Of a stretch of 64,000 nt of DNA, positions 55,228 to 62,954 are shown one piece after another. The position numbers were made by a program, and so were the translations under genes. Each line of letters opens with the position of its first letter. Positions within the stretch are counted from its first letter, which is position 1. This DNA is from Acidobacteria bacterium RIFCSPLOWO2_12_FULL_68_19 (GTDB lineage Bacteria > Acidobacteriota > Vicinamibacteria > Vicinamibacterales > UBA2999): the NCBI GenBank assembly GCA_001767525.1, contig MELF01000048.1:17336-81335 (forward strand), in the 5' to 3' direction. Below the pieces are notes generated by a model. The model searched no databases and was not told where the DNA came from. It saw only the letters and a list, made by a program, of their open reading frames with translations.

Positions 55228-57027
55228 GTGTCGTTCACGCTTCTCGGTTCTCGACGTTCCTGGTTCGGGTTCGGGGTTCTGGGCGCCTGCACTGCCGCGG
55301 GCGTACTGCTCGCCGGCGCGCAGGCGCCCTCGATCGCGCCGGCGCCGGCGTTCACCGCGCGTGAGCTGACCGAGTACCCGACGACGGGCTGGCTCACGAG
55401 CGGTGGGGATCTGTTCAATCGCCGCTACTCGCCGCTCGCGCAGATCACCCGCGACAACGTGGCGCAGCTCAAGGCGGTCTGGCGCCGGTCGCTCGGCGGC
55501 TCGGGCGTCGGCGTCAAGTACTCCGGCGAGGCGCAGCCGATCGTCCACGACGGCGTCATCTACCTCGTCACCGGCGCCGACGACGTGTTCGCGATCGGCG
55601 TCGACTCGGGCGAGATCCGCTGGACGTACGACGCGAAGCTGGACGACACGATCGACGTCGTCTGCTGCGGCTGGACGAGCCGCGGCGTCGGCCTGGGCGA
55701 CGGGCGCGTCTACGTCGGCCAGCTCGACGGGAAGCTCGTCGCCCTCGACCAGCGCACCGGCGCGGTCCTCTGGTCCACGCAGGCCGAGCGCTGGCAGGAG
55801 GGGTTCAGCATCACGAGCGCGCCGCTCTACTACGACGGCCTCGTCATCACCGGCTTCGCCGGCGCCGAGTACGGCATCCGCGGCCGCGTCAAGGCGTACG
55901 ACGCGAAGACCGGTGCGCTCGTCTGGACCTTCTACACGATCCCCGGCCCGGGCGAAGTCGGCCACGACAGCTGGCCGAGGGACAACCCCGTCTGGCAGCA
56001 CGGCGGCGCCTCGGTGTGGCAGACGCCGGCGGTCGATCCCGAGCTCGGCCTCCTCTATTTCTCGACGGGCAATCCCGGCCCCGACTTCAACGGCGCCGTG
56101 CGCGCCGGCGACAACCTCTTCTCGGTCTCGATGGTCGCCGTCGAGGCGAAGACCGGGAAGTACCGCTGGCACTTCCAGCAGGTGCGCCACGACATCTGGG
56201 ACTACGACGCCACGAGTCCCGTGGTGCTGTTCGACCTCGAGGTCGGCGGCCGCGTGCGGAAAGGGATCGCCGAGGCGAGCAAGACGGGCTGGGTCTACAT
56301 CCTCGACCGCACGACCGGACGTCCGCTCGTCGGCATCGAGGACCGCCCGGTGCCGCAGGAGCCGCGGCAGGCGACCGCGCGCACGCAGCCGTACCCGGTG
56401 GGCGACGCGTTCGTGCCGCAGTCGATGACGATCGCGCCCGAAGGGTTCCGCCTCGTCAACCAGGGGCGCATCTTCACTCCGTTCTGGACCGATCCGGTCG
56501 TCGCCAAGCCGGGGCAGAGCGGCGGCGCCAACTGGCCGCCCAGCTCCTACGATCCGCGCACGGGCCATCTCTACGTCTGCGCGACGGACCGGACCGGTGT
56601 GTTCCGGGGCGGCGCGGACAACGAGATCCCGCCCGACGGCGAGCGTTACATCGGCGGCGCGTTCGGGAACATTCCGTTCGGCGTGACCGGCATCTTCACG
56701 GCGCTCGACATGCGGACCAACACGATCGTCTGGCAGCAGCAGTGGTCCGAGCGCTGCTACAGCGGATCGGTCGTCACCGCGGGCGGCCTGCTCTTCACGG
56801 GCCGCAGCGACGGCCGGCTCACGGCGCTCGACTCGCGCGACGGCCGGCTGCTCTGGGCGTTCCAGACGGGCGCCGGCGTCAACGCGCCCGCAAGCGTCTT
56901 CGAGTACCGGGGGCAGCAATACGTCGTCGTCCTGTCGGCGGGGAGCGCCTTCGCCGCGTCGCGCCGCGGCGACAGCGTCTGGCTGTTCGGCCTCGACGGG
57001 AAGATCGGGCCGGCGGAAACGCAGTAG
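55228..57027 (+). CDS. Exported PQQ-binding quinoprotein dehydrogenase
   Basis: 599 residues. Propeller blades carry docking motifs such as ALDQRTGAVLWST. A vicinal disulfide candidate V-C-C-G-W lies near 144, typical of PQQ alcohol dehydrogenases, and the catalytic Asp motif DIWDYDATSP is near 321. It has no fused heme domain. Its GTG start and signal peptide (SFTLLGSRRSWFGFGVLG) are encoded by half of the GTCGTTCAC repeat element. It is coupled to the molybdoenzyme gene 4 bp upstream and probably oxidises an alcohol in the periplasm. Confidence 0.87.
   Translation: MSFTLLGSRRSWFGFGVLGACTAAGVLLAGAQAPSIAPAPAFTARELTEYPTTGWLTSGGDLFNRRYSPLAQITRDNVAQLKAVWRRSLGGSGVGVKYSGEAQPIVHDGVIYLVTGADDVFAIGVDSGEIRWTYDAKLDDTIDVVCCGWTSRGVGLGDGRVYVGQLDGKLVALDQRTGAVLWSTQAERWQEGFSITSAPLYYDGLVITGFAGAEYGIRGRVKAYDAKTGALVWTFYTIPGPGEVGHDSWPRDNPVWQHGGASVWQTPAVDPELGLLYFSTGNPGPDFNGAVRAGDNLFSVSMVAVEAKTGKYRWHFQQVRHDIWDYDATSPVVLFDLEVGGRVRKGIAEASKTGWVYILDRTTGRPLVGIEDRPVPQEPRQATARTQPYPVGDAFVPQSMTIAPEGFRLVNQGRIFTPFWTDPVVAKPGQSGGANWPPSSYDPRTGHLYVCATDRTGVFRGGADNEIPPDGERYIGGAFGNIPFGVTGIFTALDMRTNTIVWQQQWSERCYSGSVVTAGGLLFTGRSDGRLTALDSRDGRLLWAFQTGAGVNAPASVFEYRGQQYVVVLSAGSAFAASRRGDSVWLFGLDGKIGPAETQ
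55230..55285. repeat. Half copy of the GTCGTTCAC element, used as a gene start
   Basis: GTCGTTCACGCTTCTCGG (55230-55247) is the left end of copies A and B, followed by TTCTCG/GGTTCGGG-type units. The right arm is missing. The preceding GTG start codon overlaps the element's first G. Confidence 0.65.
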
Positions 57028-57058
57028 CCCAACACCCAACGCCCAACACCCAACGCCG
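57028..57058. repeat. CCCAACA/CCCAACG 7-nt tandem repeat
   Basis: Four 7-nt units directly after the PQQ gene stop codon. The CCAAC theme returns in the hairpin at 58856-58916. Confidence 0.7.
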
Positions 57059-57115
57059 GTAGCCCGTCTGTGTCCTCTTGGCATCGGGGACGCCCGGTGG
57101 CATAGTGGCGGCACC

Positions 57116-57988
57116 ATGCGCCGGCTTCGTGTCGCGCTTCCCGTCATCGTCCTCGCGGGAGTGGTCGGGACCTCCGCCCGCTGGGCGGCGACCGCGCCCG
57201 AGCCGAAGCCGACCTTCCGCGTCGCCACCTGGAATATCCACAAGGGGGCGGACCGCCGCGGCACCTACGATCTCGAGCAGACGATTGACGCGATCGCCCG
57301 CTTCGACGCCGATCTCGTCGGCCTGCAGGAGGTCATGCGCAACCAACTGGAATCGAACTGCGACGACCAGCCGGCGCTCATCGCCGATGGCCTGCGGCGG
57401 CGCACCGGCCGGCCGTGGACCGAGGTGCACGTGAAGGCGTGGACGAGCGACAAGCGGTACTGCCTGGAGCAGGGCCGCGGCGACGGGGTCGAGACCGAAG
57501 GGGTGGCGTTCCTTGCGGCCGAGCCGATCGCGGTGTCAACTTCCACGCGGCTGCCCGAGAGTCGCGTTGCGGTGGAGGTGCGCCTCGCTTCGCTGCCCAG
57601 CCTGCCGGTCGTCGTCACGCATCTGGCGCCGAATCGGACCGATCGAGAGCTTCGCGTCCGGCAGTTCGCGACGCTGCTGCCGTGGACGGCCGCGCGCGGC
57701 CGGGGCATCCTCCTCGGCGACCTGAACGCCGAGCCCGACGCGGGCGAGCTCGCGCCGGTGCTGGCGCGCTACCGCGATTCGTGGGCGGAGGCGGCCGCCA
57801 AGGGGGCGACGCGCGGCGTCGCCACGGGCCAGACGCGGCCGCGCCGCGTCTCGCGCATCGACTACATCCTCCATGCGCCGGAGATCGCCCTGACGCTCGA
57901 GTCGGTGGAGGTCGTCGATACCGCGACGCTCGGTCTCGGCGAGGTCTCGGACCACCATCCCGTCGTCGCGACGTTCCGGCGGAAGTAG
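57116..57988 (+). CDS. Endonuclease/exonuclease/phosphatase (EEP) family protein
   Basis: 290 residues; a signal peptide or anchor (5-25) is followed by the EEP core: ATWNIHKG near 37-44, GLQEVM with catalytic Glu near 68, GDLNAEPDAGEL near 200, and SDHHPVVATF near 278 with the last His. It may cleave phosphodiesters of nucleic acids or lipids outside the cytoplasm. CATAGT (57101-57106) 9 nt before the ATG may be its -10. It ends 3 bp from the convergent methyltransferase gene. Confidence 0.83.
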   Translation: MRRLRVALPVIVLAGVVGTSARWAATAPEPKPTFRVATWNIHKGADRRGTYDLEQTIDAIARFDADLVGLQEVMRNQLESNCDDQPALIADGLRRRTGRPWTEVHVKAWTSDKRYCLEQGRGDGVETEGVAFLAAEPIAVSTSTRLPESRVAVEVRLASLPSLPVVVTHLAPNRTDRELRVRQFATLLPWTAARGRGILLGDLNAEPDAGELAPVLARYRDSWAEAAAKGATRGVATGQTRPRRVSRIDYILHAPEIALTLESVEVVDTATLGLGEVSDHHPVVATFRRK

Positions 57989-57991
57989 CGC

Positions 57992-58849
57992 CTACGTGCG
58001 GGCGCGACGGAACACGGCGAAGTCGTAGCCGATCCACCCGCGGGCGAGGCACTGCTGCAGCGCGCTCCCGCCGATGAGGTGGTCGAATCGCCCGCTGCCG
58101 ACCGGTAGCCATTGCAGCACCGTTGCCAGCACGTCGATGGCGCGATCGCGGCGCCGGCCGGTCTCCAGCATCGAGGTCAAGTCGGTCGTCGACTCGTGCT
58201 CGAAGCCGGCGCGCTCGGCCACCGCGCCAAGTTCGGTCCCTTCGAGCAGCGTGTTGACATGCCAGCCGCGGCGGAAGCGATCGACCGCGCGGGCCGCCTC
58301 GGCGCCGGCGACCGGCCGTCTGAAGTCGTCTGCGACGATGAGCAGGCCGCCAGGACGGACGAGGACGCGGCATTCGGCGAAGAAGCGCTCGGCGGACGGC
58401 CCATGGACGAACGACTCGATGGCGTACGCGAGGTCGGCGGCCGGGATGCCGGCGGGCAGACTCGTGTAGTCGGCCTCGATGCAGGCGACGCGGTCCGCGA
58501 GGCCCGCGGCCCGGATGCGTTCGGCCGCGAGCCGCGCCTGCAGCGGGCTCAGCGTCACGCCGGTGCCGAGAGAGGCGGGGAGCCGCTCGGCGAGGTAGCA
58601 GAGCGTGGCGCCGACGCCGCAGCCGAGATCGACGAGGTGCAACGGAGCCAAGGAAGCAGAGAGAAGCGAACGCGCGAGGCCGGCAATCAGCTCATCGACG
58701 TAGTGAAATGCCTGCGCGCGTGTGGTGACTCCGGGCCCCCACACGGCGCGATGGATCACACCGGCGCCGCCGCCCTGGCCGTAGCGGAGGAACGCGCGCG
58801 TGTGGCGGTCGTAGTAGCGGCGGATGTCTTCGGTATCGACGCGTGGCAT
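57992..58849 (-). CDS. Class I SAM methyltransferase (sterol/tocopherol MT-like)
   Basis: 285 residues. N-terminal YYDRHTRAFLRYGQGGG, motif I HLVDLGCGVGATLCYLAE near 72-89, GVTLSPLQARLAAERI near 98 and post-motif ADDFRRP near 172 are like small-molecule methyltransferases (UbiE/sterol type). The start is ATG 58849. It is last in a minus-strand cluster (MDR dehydrogenase, PTPS-like, GT4, methyltransferase, this gene), but a hairpin repeat separates it from the second methyltransferase. Substrate unknown. Confidence 0.8.
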   Translation of the reverse strand: MPRVDTEDIRRYYDRHTRAFLRYGQGGGAGVIHRAVWGPGVTTRAQAFHYVDELIAGLARSLLSASLAPLHLVDLGCGVGATLCYLAERLPASLGTGVTLSPLQARLAAERIRAAGLADRVACIEADYTSLPAGIPAADLAYAIESFVHGPSAERFFAECRVLVRPGGLLIVADDFRRPVAGAEAARAVDRFRRGWHVNTLLEGTELGAVAERAGFEHESTTDLTSMLETGRRRDRAIDVLATVLQWLPVGSGRFDHLIGGSALQQCLARGWIGYDFAVFRRART

Positions 58850-58855
58850 AGTCAA

Positions 58856-58916
58856 TTCCCAACTCCCACGATGCCAACTCCCAGGTTGGGAGTTGTGGCG
58901 TTGGGTGTTGGGAGTT
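58856..58916. repeat. CAACTCCCA short-unit hairpin between two methyltransferase genes
   Basis: The centre is a near-perfect inverted repeat (CCAACTCCCA against TGGGAGTTG, with GGT between), with outer AACTCCCA and TGTTGGGAGTT units extending both arms. No T-run follows on either strand, so it is not a normal intrinsic terminator. Confidence 0.75.
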
Positions 58917-59717
58917 TCATTGAAGCCACGCCGCGAGATCGTCGTGGCCGACCATGATGTGCGAGCGGCCCGCGTCGACGTGCGCGAAGCGGCGCGCGCG
59001 CCAGCCCGAAATCGCGGCGGCGCTCTCCGGCATCATCTCGGCGGCCGCCTCCGCCCAGCCGTCCACCAGCACCCGCTGCATCTGGGCGTCGGCCGGGCCA
59101 AGGCGCCAGTCGCTCGGTGCGCGCTCGACCTGATACCCGGCTTCCGCGAAGACGCGTTCGGCGGATGCGACGGCGTCGGGGCCGGCCGCCGGACCGCCCA
59201 GCCCTTTGTCACGCTTCTGGTGTCGGTTGAGCAGCTCCCGCACCCAGTCGTCTTCCGGCTCGACCGGATCGCAGGCCGAACGCCCGTTGTACGTGATGGT
59301 AAAGAGCGTCGAGGCGCCGGCCGACCGGCAGTGCCCGGCGAGCGACCGCAGCCAGGAATCGGAGACGAGATCGATCAGCGCCGACGCGGTGACGAGGTGA
59401 CGCCCGGTGAAGATCGACGGATCGAGCGTTCCGAGATCCGTCTGCCGCGCCTCGATGTCGACATGAAGATGTATGGTCCTCTCGCGCAGCTCCGTGAGCA
59501 GCGCCGCGCTCCGGTCGACGGCAAGCCACTGCTGCGGGCGCGGAAGGCGGGGCGCCAGGTAGCGGATGTTCGATCCCGTGCCGGCGCCGAGGTCGAGCAG
59601 GCGCAGCGGCGTGCGGCCGGCGAGCGTGTCCGCGACGCGGTGCATCAGCGTCTCGGACCTGGCGTGGGCGTCGGCCGCCTCGCGCAGCCGGAGCCACCGG
59701 GCGAGCGACTCATCCAT
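58917..59717 (-). CDS. Class I SAM-dependent methyltransferase
   Basis: 266 residues. Motif I LRLLDLGAGTGSNIRYLAPRL near 37-57, WLAVDRSAALL near 63 and DLVSDSWL near 117 are visible, then a long helical C-terminal part. The ATG 59717 lies inside the end of the GT4 gene (8-nt overlap), so the two are coupled. The substrate is unknown. The wording of motifs matches the methyltransferase usually found beside PTPS-like and GT4 genes in this cluster type (from memory). Confidence 0.8.
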   Translation of the reverse strand: MDESLARWLRLREAADAHARSETLMHRVADTLAGRTPLRLLDLGAGTGSNIRYLAPRLPRPQQWLAVDRSAALLTELRERTIHLHVDIEARQTDLGTLDPSIFTGRHLVTASALIDLVSDSWLRSLAGHCRSAGASTLFTITYNGRSACDPVEPEDDWVRELLNRHQKRDKGLGGPAAGPDAVASAERVFAEAGYQVERAPSDWRLGPADAQMQRVLVDGWAEAAAEMMPESAAAISGWRARRFAHVDAGRSHIMVGHDDLAAWLQ

Positions 59718-60765
59718 GGAGGTCGAGTGCGGCGAGCGCGATCGCCATCCGGTCGGCTGCGTGATTCCATGTCGGCAGGCGATCGCGCACGCGGCGCGCA
59801 CCTTCCGCCAGCCGCGCGCGCAGCGAGGCGTCGTTCAGCGCTCGAGTGAGTGCCTCGGTCAACATCGCCGTATCCCCGACGGGAACCAGCAGCCCTGCCT
59901 CGCTGCCGACCAGCTCAGCAATGGCGCCCGTCGTGGTGGCCACCACAGGCAGCCCGTGTGCCAGCGCCTCGGCCACCGCCATGCCGTATGTCTCCTGCCG
60001 CGTCGCGAGGACGAACAGATCCGCGCGGTCGTAGCAGGCGGCGAGCGCGTCACGATCCAGGTCGCCGGCGAGCGTCACGCGCTCGGCGAGGCCGAGTGTC
60101 GTGACGGCAGTCCGCACGCGTGCCGCCGTGGCAGCGTCGCGCGTGAGGCTCCCGGCGCACGTCAGGTGCCAGCTTCGCTCGGGCACGGCGGCAAGCGCGT
60201 GGAGCAGCATCTCGTGTCCCTTGGCGGCGTTCAGTGTACCGACGCAAAGGAGTTCCACTGGCATGCGCGTCCCCCGGGCGAGAGGCGCGGGATCGGTGCC
60301 CGGCTCGACGAGGGCGATGCGGCCGGGCGGCACGTCGTAGCGCGCCAGGAGCGGGAGCGCCGCTCTGCCGGTGACGACGACGAGCGCGGCCGCAGCGAGC
60401 GCGCGGCGCTCATTGTCCTCGACGAGCGCGGCGGTGTCGCCGTCGAGTCCGACCGTTGCCGCAACCGGCAGGTGCATCAGCGCCACGATGCGCAAACGGG
60501 AGGCTTCGCGAGCGATGAGGTTGGCCATGGCGCCGAGCGCCAGGCTGTCGACGATGGCGATCGCGCCCGTGCACACATCCGCCAACTGACGGCGTGCCCG
60601 GTCGAGCGCCGCCTGCGTCGGAGAGGGGAAGCTGGCATCGAGCTCCACGACTTCTGTGCGCCAGAGGCGACGGCGGAGCGTTTCCACCATGCGGCGGTCG
60701 TAGATGGAGCCGCCGGTAGGCGCATCGAGCGGGCCGGGAACGAGCAGAACGATATTACGAGCCAC
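59710..60765 (-). CDS. Family 4 glycosyltransferase
   Basis: 351 residues, GT-B fold. An N-terminal acceptor half (VPGPLDAPTGGSIYDRRMVETLR near 9-31) precedes a donor half with LCVGTLNAAKGHEMLL near 173 and the EX7E motif ETYGMAVAE near 258-266. It transfers a sugar from a nucleotide donor to an unknown acceptor, probably at the membrane. It overlaps the PTPS-like gene by 11 nt and the methyltransferase by 8 nt. Confidence 0.88.
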   Translation of the reverse strand: MARNIVLLVPGPLDAPTGGSIYDRRMVETLRRRLWRTEVVELDASFPSPTQAALDRARRQLADVCTGAIAIVDSLALGAMANLIAREASRLRIVALMHLPVAATVGLDGDTAALVEDNERRALAAAALVVVTGRAALPLLARYDVPPGRIALVEPGTDPAPLARGTRMPVELLCVGTLNAAKGHEMLLHALAAVPERSWHLTCAGSLTRDAATAARVRTAVTTLGLAERVTLAGDLDRDALAACYDRADLFVLATRQETYGMAVAEALAHGLPVVATTTGAIAELVGSEAGLLVPVGDTAMLTEALTRALNDASLRARLAEGARRVRDRLPTWNHAADRMAIALAALDLHG

Positions 60766-61162
60766 TCACCGGGCCTTCGAACGAGGCGGACGCGACGTGC
60801 GATTCGTGCAGCACGACGCGGATCCCTTCGATCCGGGCGGCGCCGGGCCCGAGATCGCCCCTCCGGATCGCCACGACCAGCCGGTCGAAGACGACCCGGG
60901 CGAGCACCTCGGTCGTGGTGTTGCTCCCGGCGAGCTCCGGCATCTCGTCCAGGTTGCGGTACGTGAGGTCGGCGAGCGCGCGGTGGAGCGCGTCGGCCGC
61001 GCGGCCGATGTCGACGACGATGCCCGTGGGCTCGAGGTGGGAGCGCTTGAACTCGACGTCGACCACGTAGGTGGCGCCGTGCAGGCGCTGCGCCGGACCG
61101 AACACCTCGCCCTTCAGGCTGTGCGCAATCATCATGTGGTCGCGCACCGTCACGCTGTACAT
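60755..61162 (-). CDS. PTPS/QueD-fold protein with altered active site
   Basis: 135 residues, the size and fold pattern of 6-pyruvoyl/6-carboxy-tetrahydropterin synthase. Against E. coli QueD, Zn ligands H16 and H31 are kept (IAHSL, RLHG), but the third is Ala (HGATY for HGHxY). The catalytic Cys27 position is Ala, the D70-H71 pair is Thr-Tyr (in LTYRNLDE), and only the pterin-anchoring Glu (LHESH) remains. It should therefore not catalyse the usual reaction. It may bind a pterin-like or other ligand or do new chemistry. Tightly coupled to GT4. Confidence 0.82.
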   Translation of the reverse strand: MYSVTVRDHMMIAHSLKGEVFGPAQRLHGATYVVDVEFKRSHLEPTGIVVDIGRAADALHRALADLTYRNLDEMPELAGSNTTTEVLARVVFDRLVVAIRRGDLGPGAARIEGIRVVLHESHVASASFEGPVSGS

Positions 61163-61174
61163 CGGCGATTCCTC

Positions 61175-62152
61175 CTACGTGTATCGGATTCTGTGGCAGA
61201 GCGTGTCGCCGGGTTCGCGAGCGAGCCTCGCCATCACCTCGGGCAGCCGCTCGAAATCGCTCTCGCCGGTGATGAGCGCATCGAGCGCCGGCTCCGCCAG
61301 CAGCCGCAGGGCGAGCTGCATGCGCCGCCGCGCGTCCCACCGCGCCCGCTGCGACGGGGCGACGCGGCCCACCTGCGACGAAGCAATCGTCAGGCGCTTC
61401 GCGTGAAACGGGCCGCCCAGCGGCAGGGAGGCCTCCCGGTCGCCAAACCAGCTCAACTCGACAATGGTCGCCTCCACCGCCGCCAGCTCCAGCGCCAGCG
61501 CGAGGCCGGAGGGGTTGCCGCTCGCATGCATCACGAGGTCGGCATCGCGGCCGGCGGCCGCCGGCTCGGCGAACGGCACGCCGAGCGCCGCGGCAACCGC
61601 CGCTCTCCGAGGATTGGTGTCGATGAGCTCGACCTCGCAGCCGGCGATGCGCGATGCCAGCCACGCGACGAGGCACCCGACGGTGCCGGCGCCAATCACC
61701 GCGATACGATCGCCCACGTGCGGCCGGCCGTCCCACAGCCCGTTGATCGCCGTCTCCAGGTTCGCCGCCAGCACCGCGCGCGCCGGCGGCACCTCGTCCG
61801 GGACCGGGTACGCAGAGTCTGCCGGCACAATGAAAGCCGTTTGATGCGGATGCAGCACGAAGACGGCGCGGCCGGCGAGCGCGTCCGGTCCCCGCTCCAC
61901 GCGGCCGACGGCTGCGTAGCCGTACTTCACGGGACCCGGAAAATCGCCCGCCTGAAAGGGCGCCCGCATCCGGTGCCACTGGCTTGGCGGCACACGACCG
62001 TCGAAGACGAGCGCCTCGGTGCCGCGGCTGATCCCGCTGTACAGGGTTCGCACGAGCACCTCGCCACCCGACGGCGTTCCGAGCGACTCGGTCCGGACCT
62101 CTCCGCGGCCCGGAGCGGCCACCCAGAAGGCGCGGGCCTCCTCGCGCTGCAT
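61175..62152 (-). CDS. MDR-superfamily dehydrogenase lacking catalytic zinc ligands (BchC-like)
   Basis: 325 residues. The alcohol-dehydrogenase order is kept: GroES-like part (1-130), then a Rossmann part with AVIGAGTVGCLVAWLA near 140 and ELIDTNPRR near 163, where the Asp suggests NAD(H). The zinc Cys site reads YSGISRGTE (Ser for Cys), and the usual GHE motif is KYGYA, so no catalytic zinc is expected; the pattern recalls BchC. ATG 62152 is 14 bp from the divergent CDP-alcohol phosphotransferase start. First gene of the minus-strand cluster. Confidence 0.82.
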   Translation of the reverse strand: MQREEARAFWVAAPGRGEVRTESLGTPSGGEVLVRTLYSGISRGTEALVFDGRVPPSQWHRMRAPFQAGDFPGPVKYGYAAVGRVERGPDALAGRAVFVLHPHQTAFIVPADSAYPVPDEVPPARAVLAANLETAINGLWDGRPHVGDRIAVIGAGTVGCLVAWLASRIAGCEVELIDTNPRRAAVAAALGVPFAEPAAAGRDADLVMHASGNPSGLALALELAAVEATIVELSWFGDREASLPLGGPFHAKRLTIASSQVGRVAPSQRARWDARRRMQLALRLLAEPALDALITGESDFERLPEVMARLAREPGDTLCHRIRYT

Positions 62153-62166
62153 GTCTGGACATTTTG

Positions 62167-62874
62167 ATGCGGTACCCACACCGTTACAATGTGGGCGTCG
62201 CCGTTGCGCTTGGCGTCGCGGGCACCGCCGTCGCCGGTTCACTGGCCGGTGTGTGGCTCGGGGCGGGCGCGGCGTATCCGGTGACCGCCGCCCTTGTCTG
62301 CGCGGCGGCGCTCGGAGCGATCGTCAGGTTCGCCGGCCGCGAGCATCCGTTCACGGCGTTCGGCGCCGCGAACGCCGTGACCACGATCCGGGTGGCGCTC
62401 GTGGCGCTGGCGGCGGGGCTCGTCGGGCGAGACGCGGATGCTGCGGCGCTGTGGTTCGCGCTCGCCCTGGCCGGGACGGAGGTGGCGCTCGACGGTGTTG
62501 ACGGCTGGCTCGCCCGGCGGAGCGGCCTGGCGAGCGCGTTCGGGGCGCGCTTCGACATGGAGACCGACGCGCTCTTGATCCTGGTGCTCTCGGTGCTCGT
62601 CTGGCAGCACGAGAAGGCCGGCGCGTGGGTGCTGCTGTGCGGGCTGATGCGGTACCTGTTCGTGGCCGCCGGCTGGCTGCGGGCGTGGCTCCGGCGACCG
62701 CTCCGCTCGACGTTTCGCGGCAAGGCGGTGGCGGTGATGCAGGTGGCCGGTCTGGGCGCCGCGCTCGCGCCAAGCGTGCAGCCCCCCCAGAGTACGGTCA
62801 TCGCCCTGGCGACGCTCGCCGCGCTCGCGTGGTCGTTCGCAGTCGATATTCTGTGGCTGAAGAGGCAGCACTGA
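62167..62874 (+). CDS. CDP-alcohol phosphatidyltransferase family protein
   Basis: 235 residues, about six membrane helices. The complete signature DG-x2-AR-x8-G-x3-D-x3-D is present at 112-134 (D112, G113, A116, R117, G126, D130, D134). It joins an alcohol to a CDP-activated lipid or polyol. The ATG 62167 (TTG 62164 alternative) diverges by 14 bp from the MDR dehydrogenase, so the two promoters overlap and the gene likely belongs to the same system. Confidence 0.9.
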   Translation: MRYPHRYNVGVAVALGVAGTAVAGSLAGVWLGAGAAYPVTAALVCAAALGAIVRFAGREHPFTAFGAANAVTTIRVALVALAAGLVGRDADAAALWFALALAGTEVALDGVDGWLARRSGLASAFGARFDMETDALLILVLSVLVWQHEKAGAWVLLCGLMRYLFVAAGWLRAWLRRPLRSTFRGKAVAVMQVAGLGAALAPSVQPPQSTVIALATLAALAWSFAVDILWLKRQH

Positions 62875-62885
62875 ACGCGAACTGC

Positions 62886-62924
62886 GTCGTTCACACTTCT
62901 CACTTCTCTAGAAGCGTGAACGAC
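62886..62924. repeat. Short GTCGTTCAC hairpin element, copy C
   Basis: A 39-bp hairpin with 9-bp perfect ends GTCGTTCAC (62886-62894) and GTGAACGAC (62916-62924); the inner CTTCTC unit is shared with copies A, B and the half copy at 55230. It lies between the phosphotransferase and doxX-like genes. Confidence 0.8.
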
Positions 62925-62954
62925 AGTCTCTAGACGTGGTTCCTGGGAGTCGCC

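Noticed and set aside
58856..58916. Rho-independent terminator between the two methyltransferase genes
   Set aside because: The hairpin has no T-run on either strand and belongs to the short-unit repeat class; it may still affect transcription.
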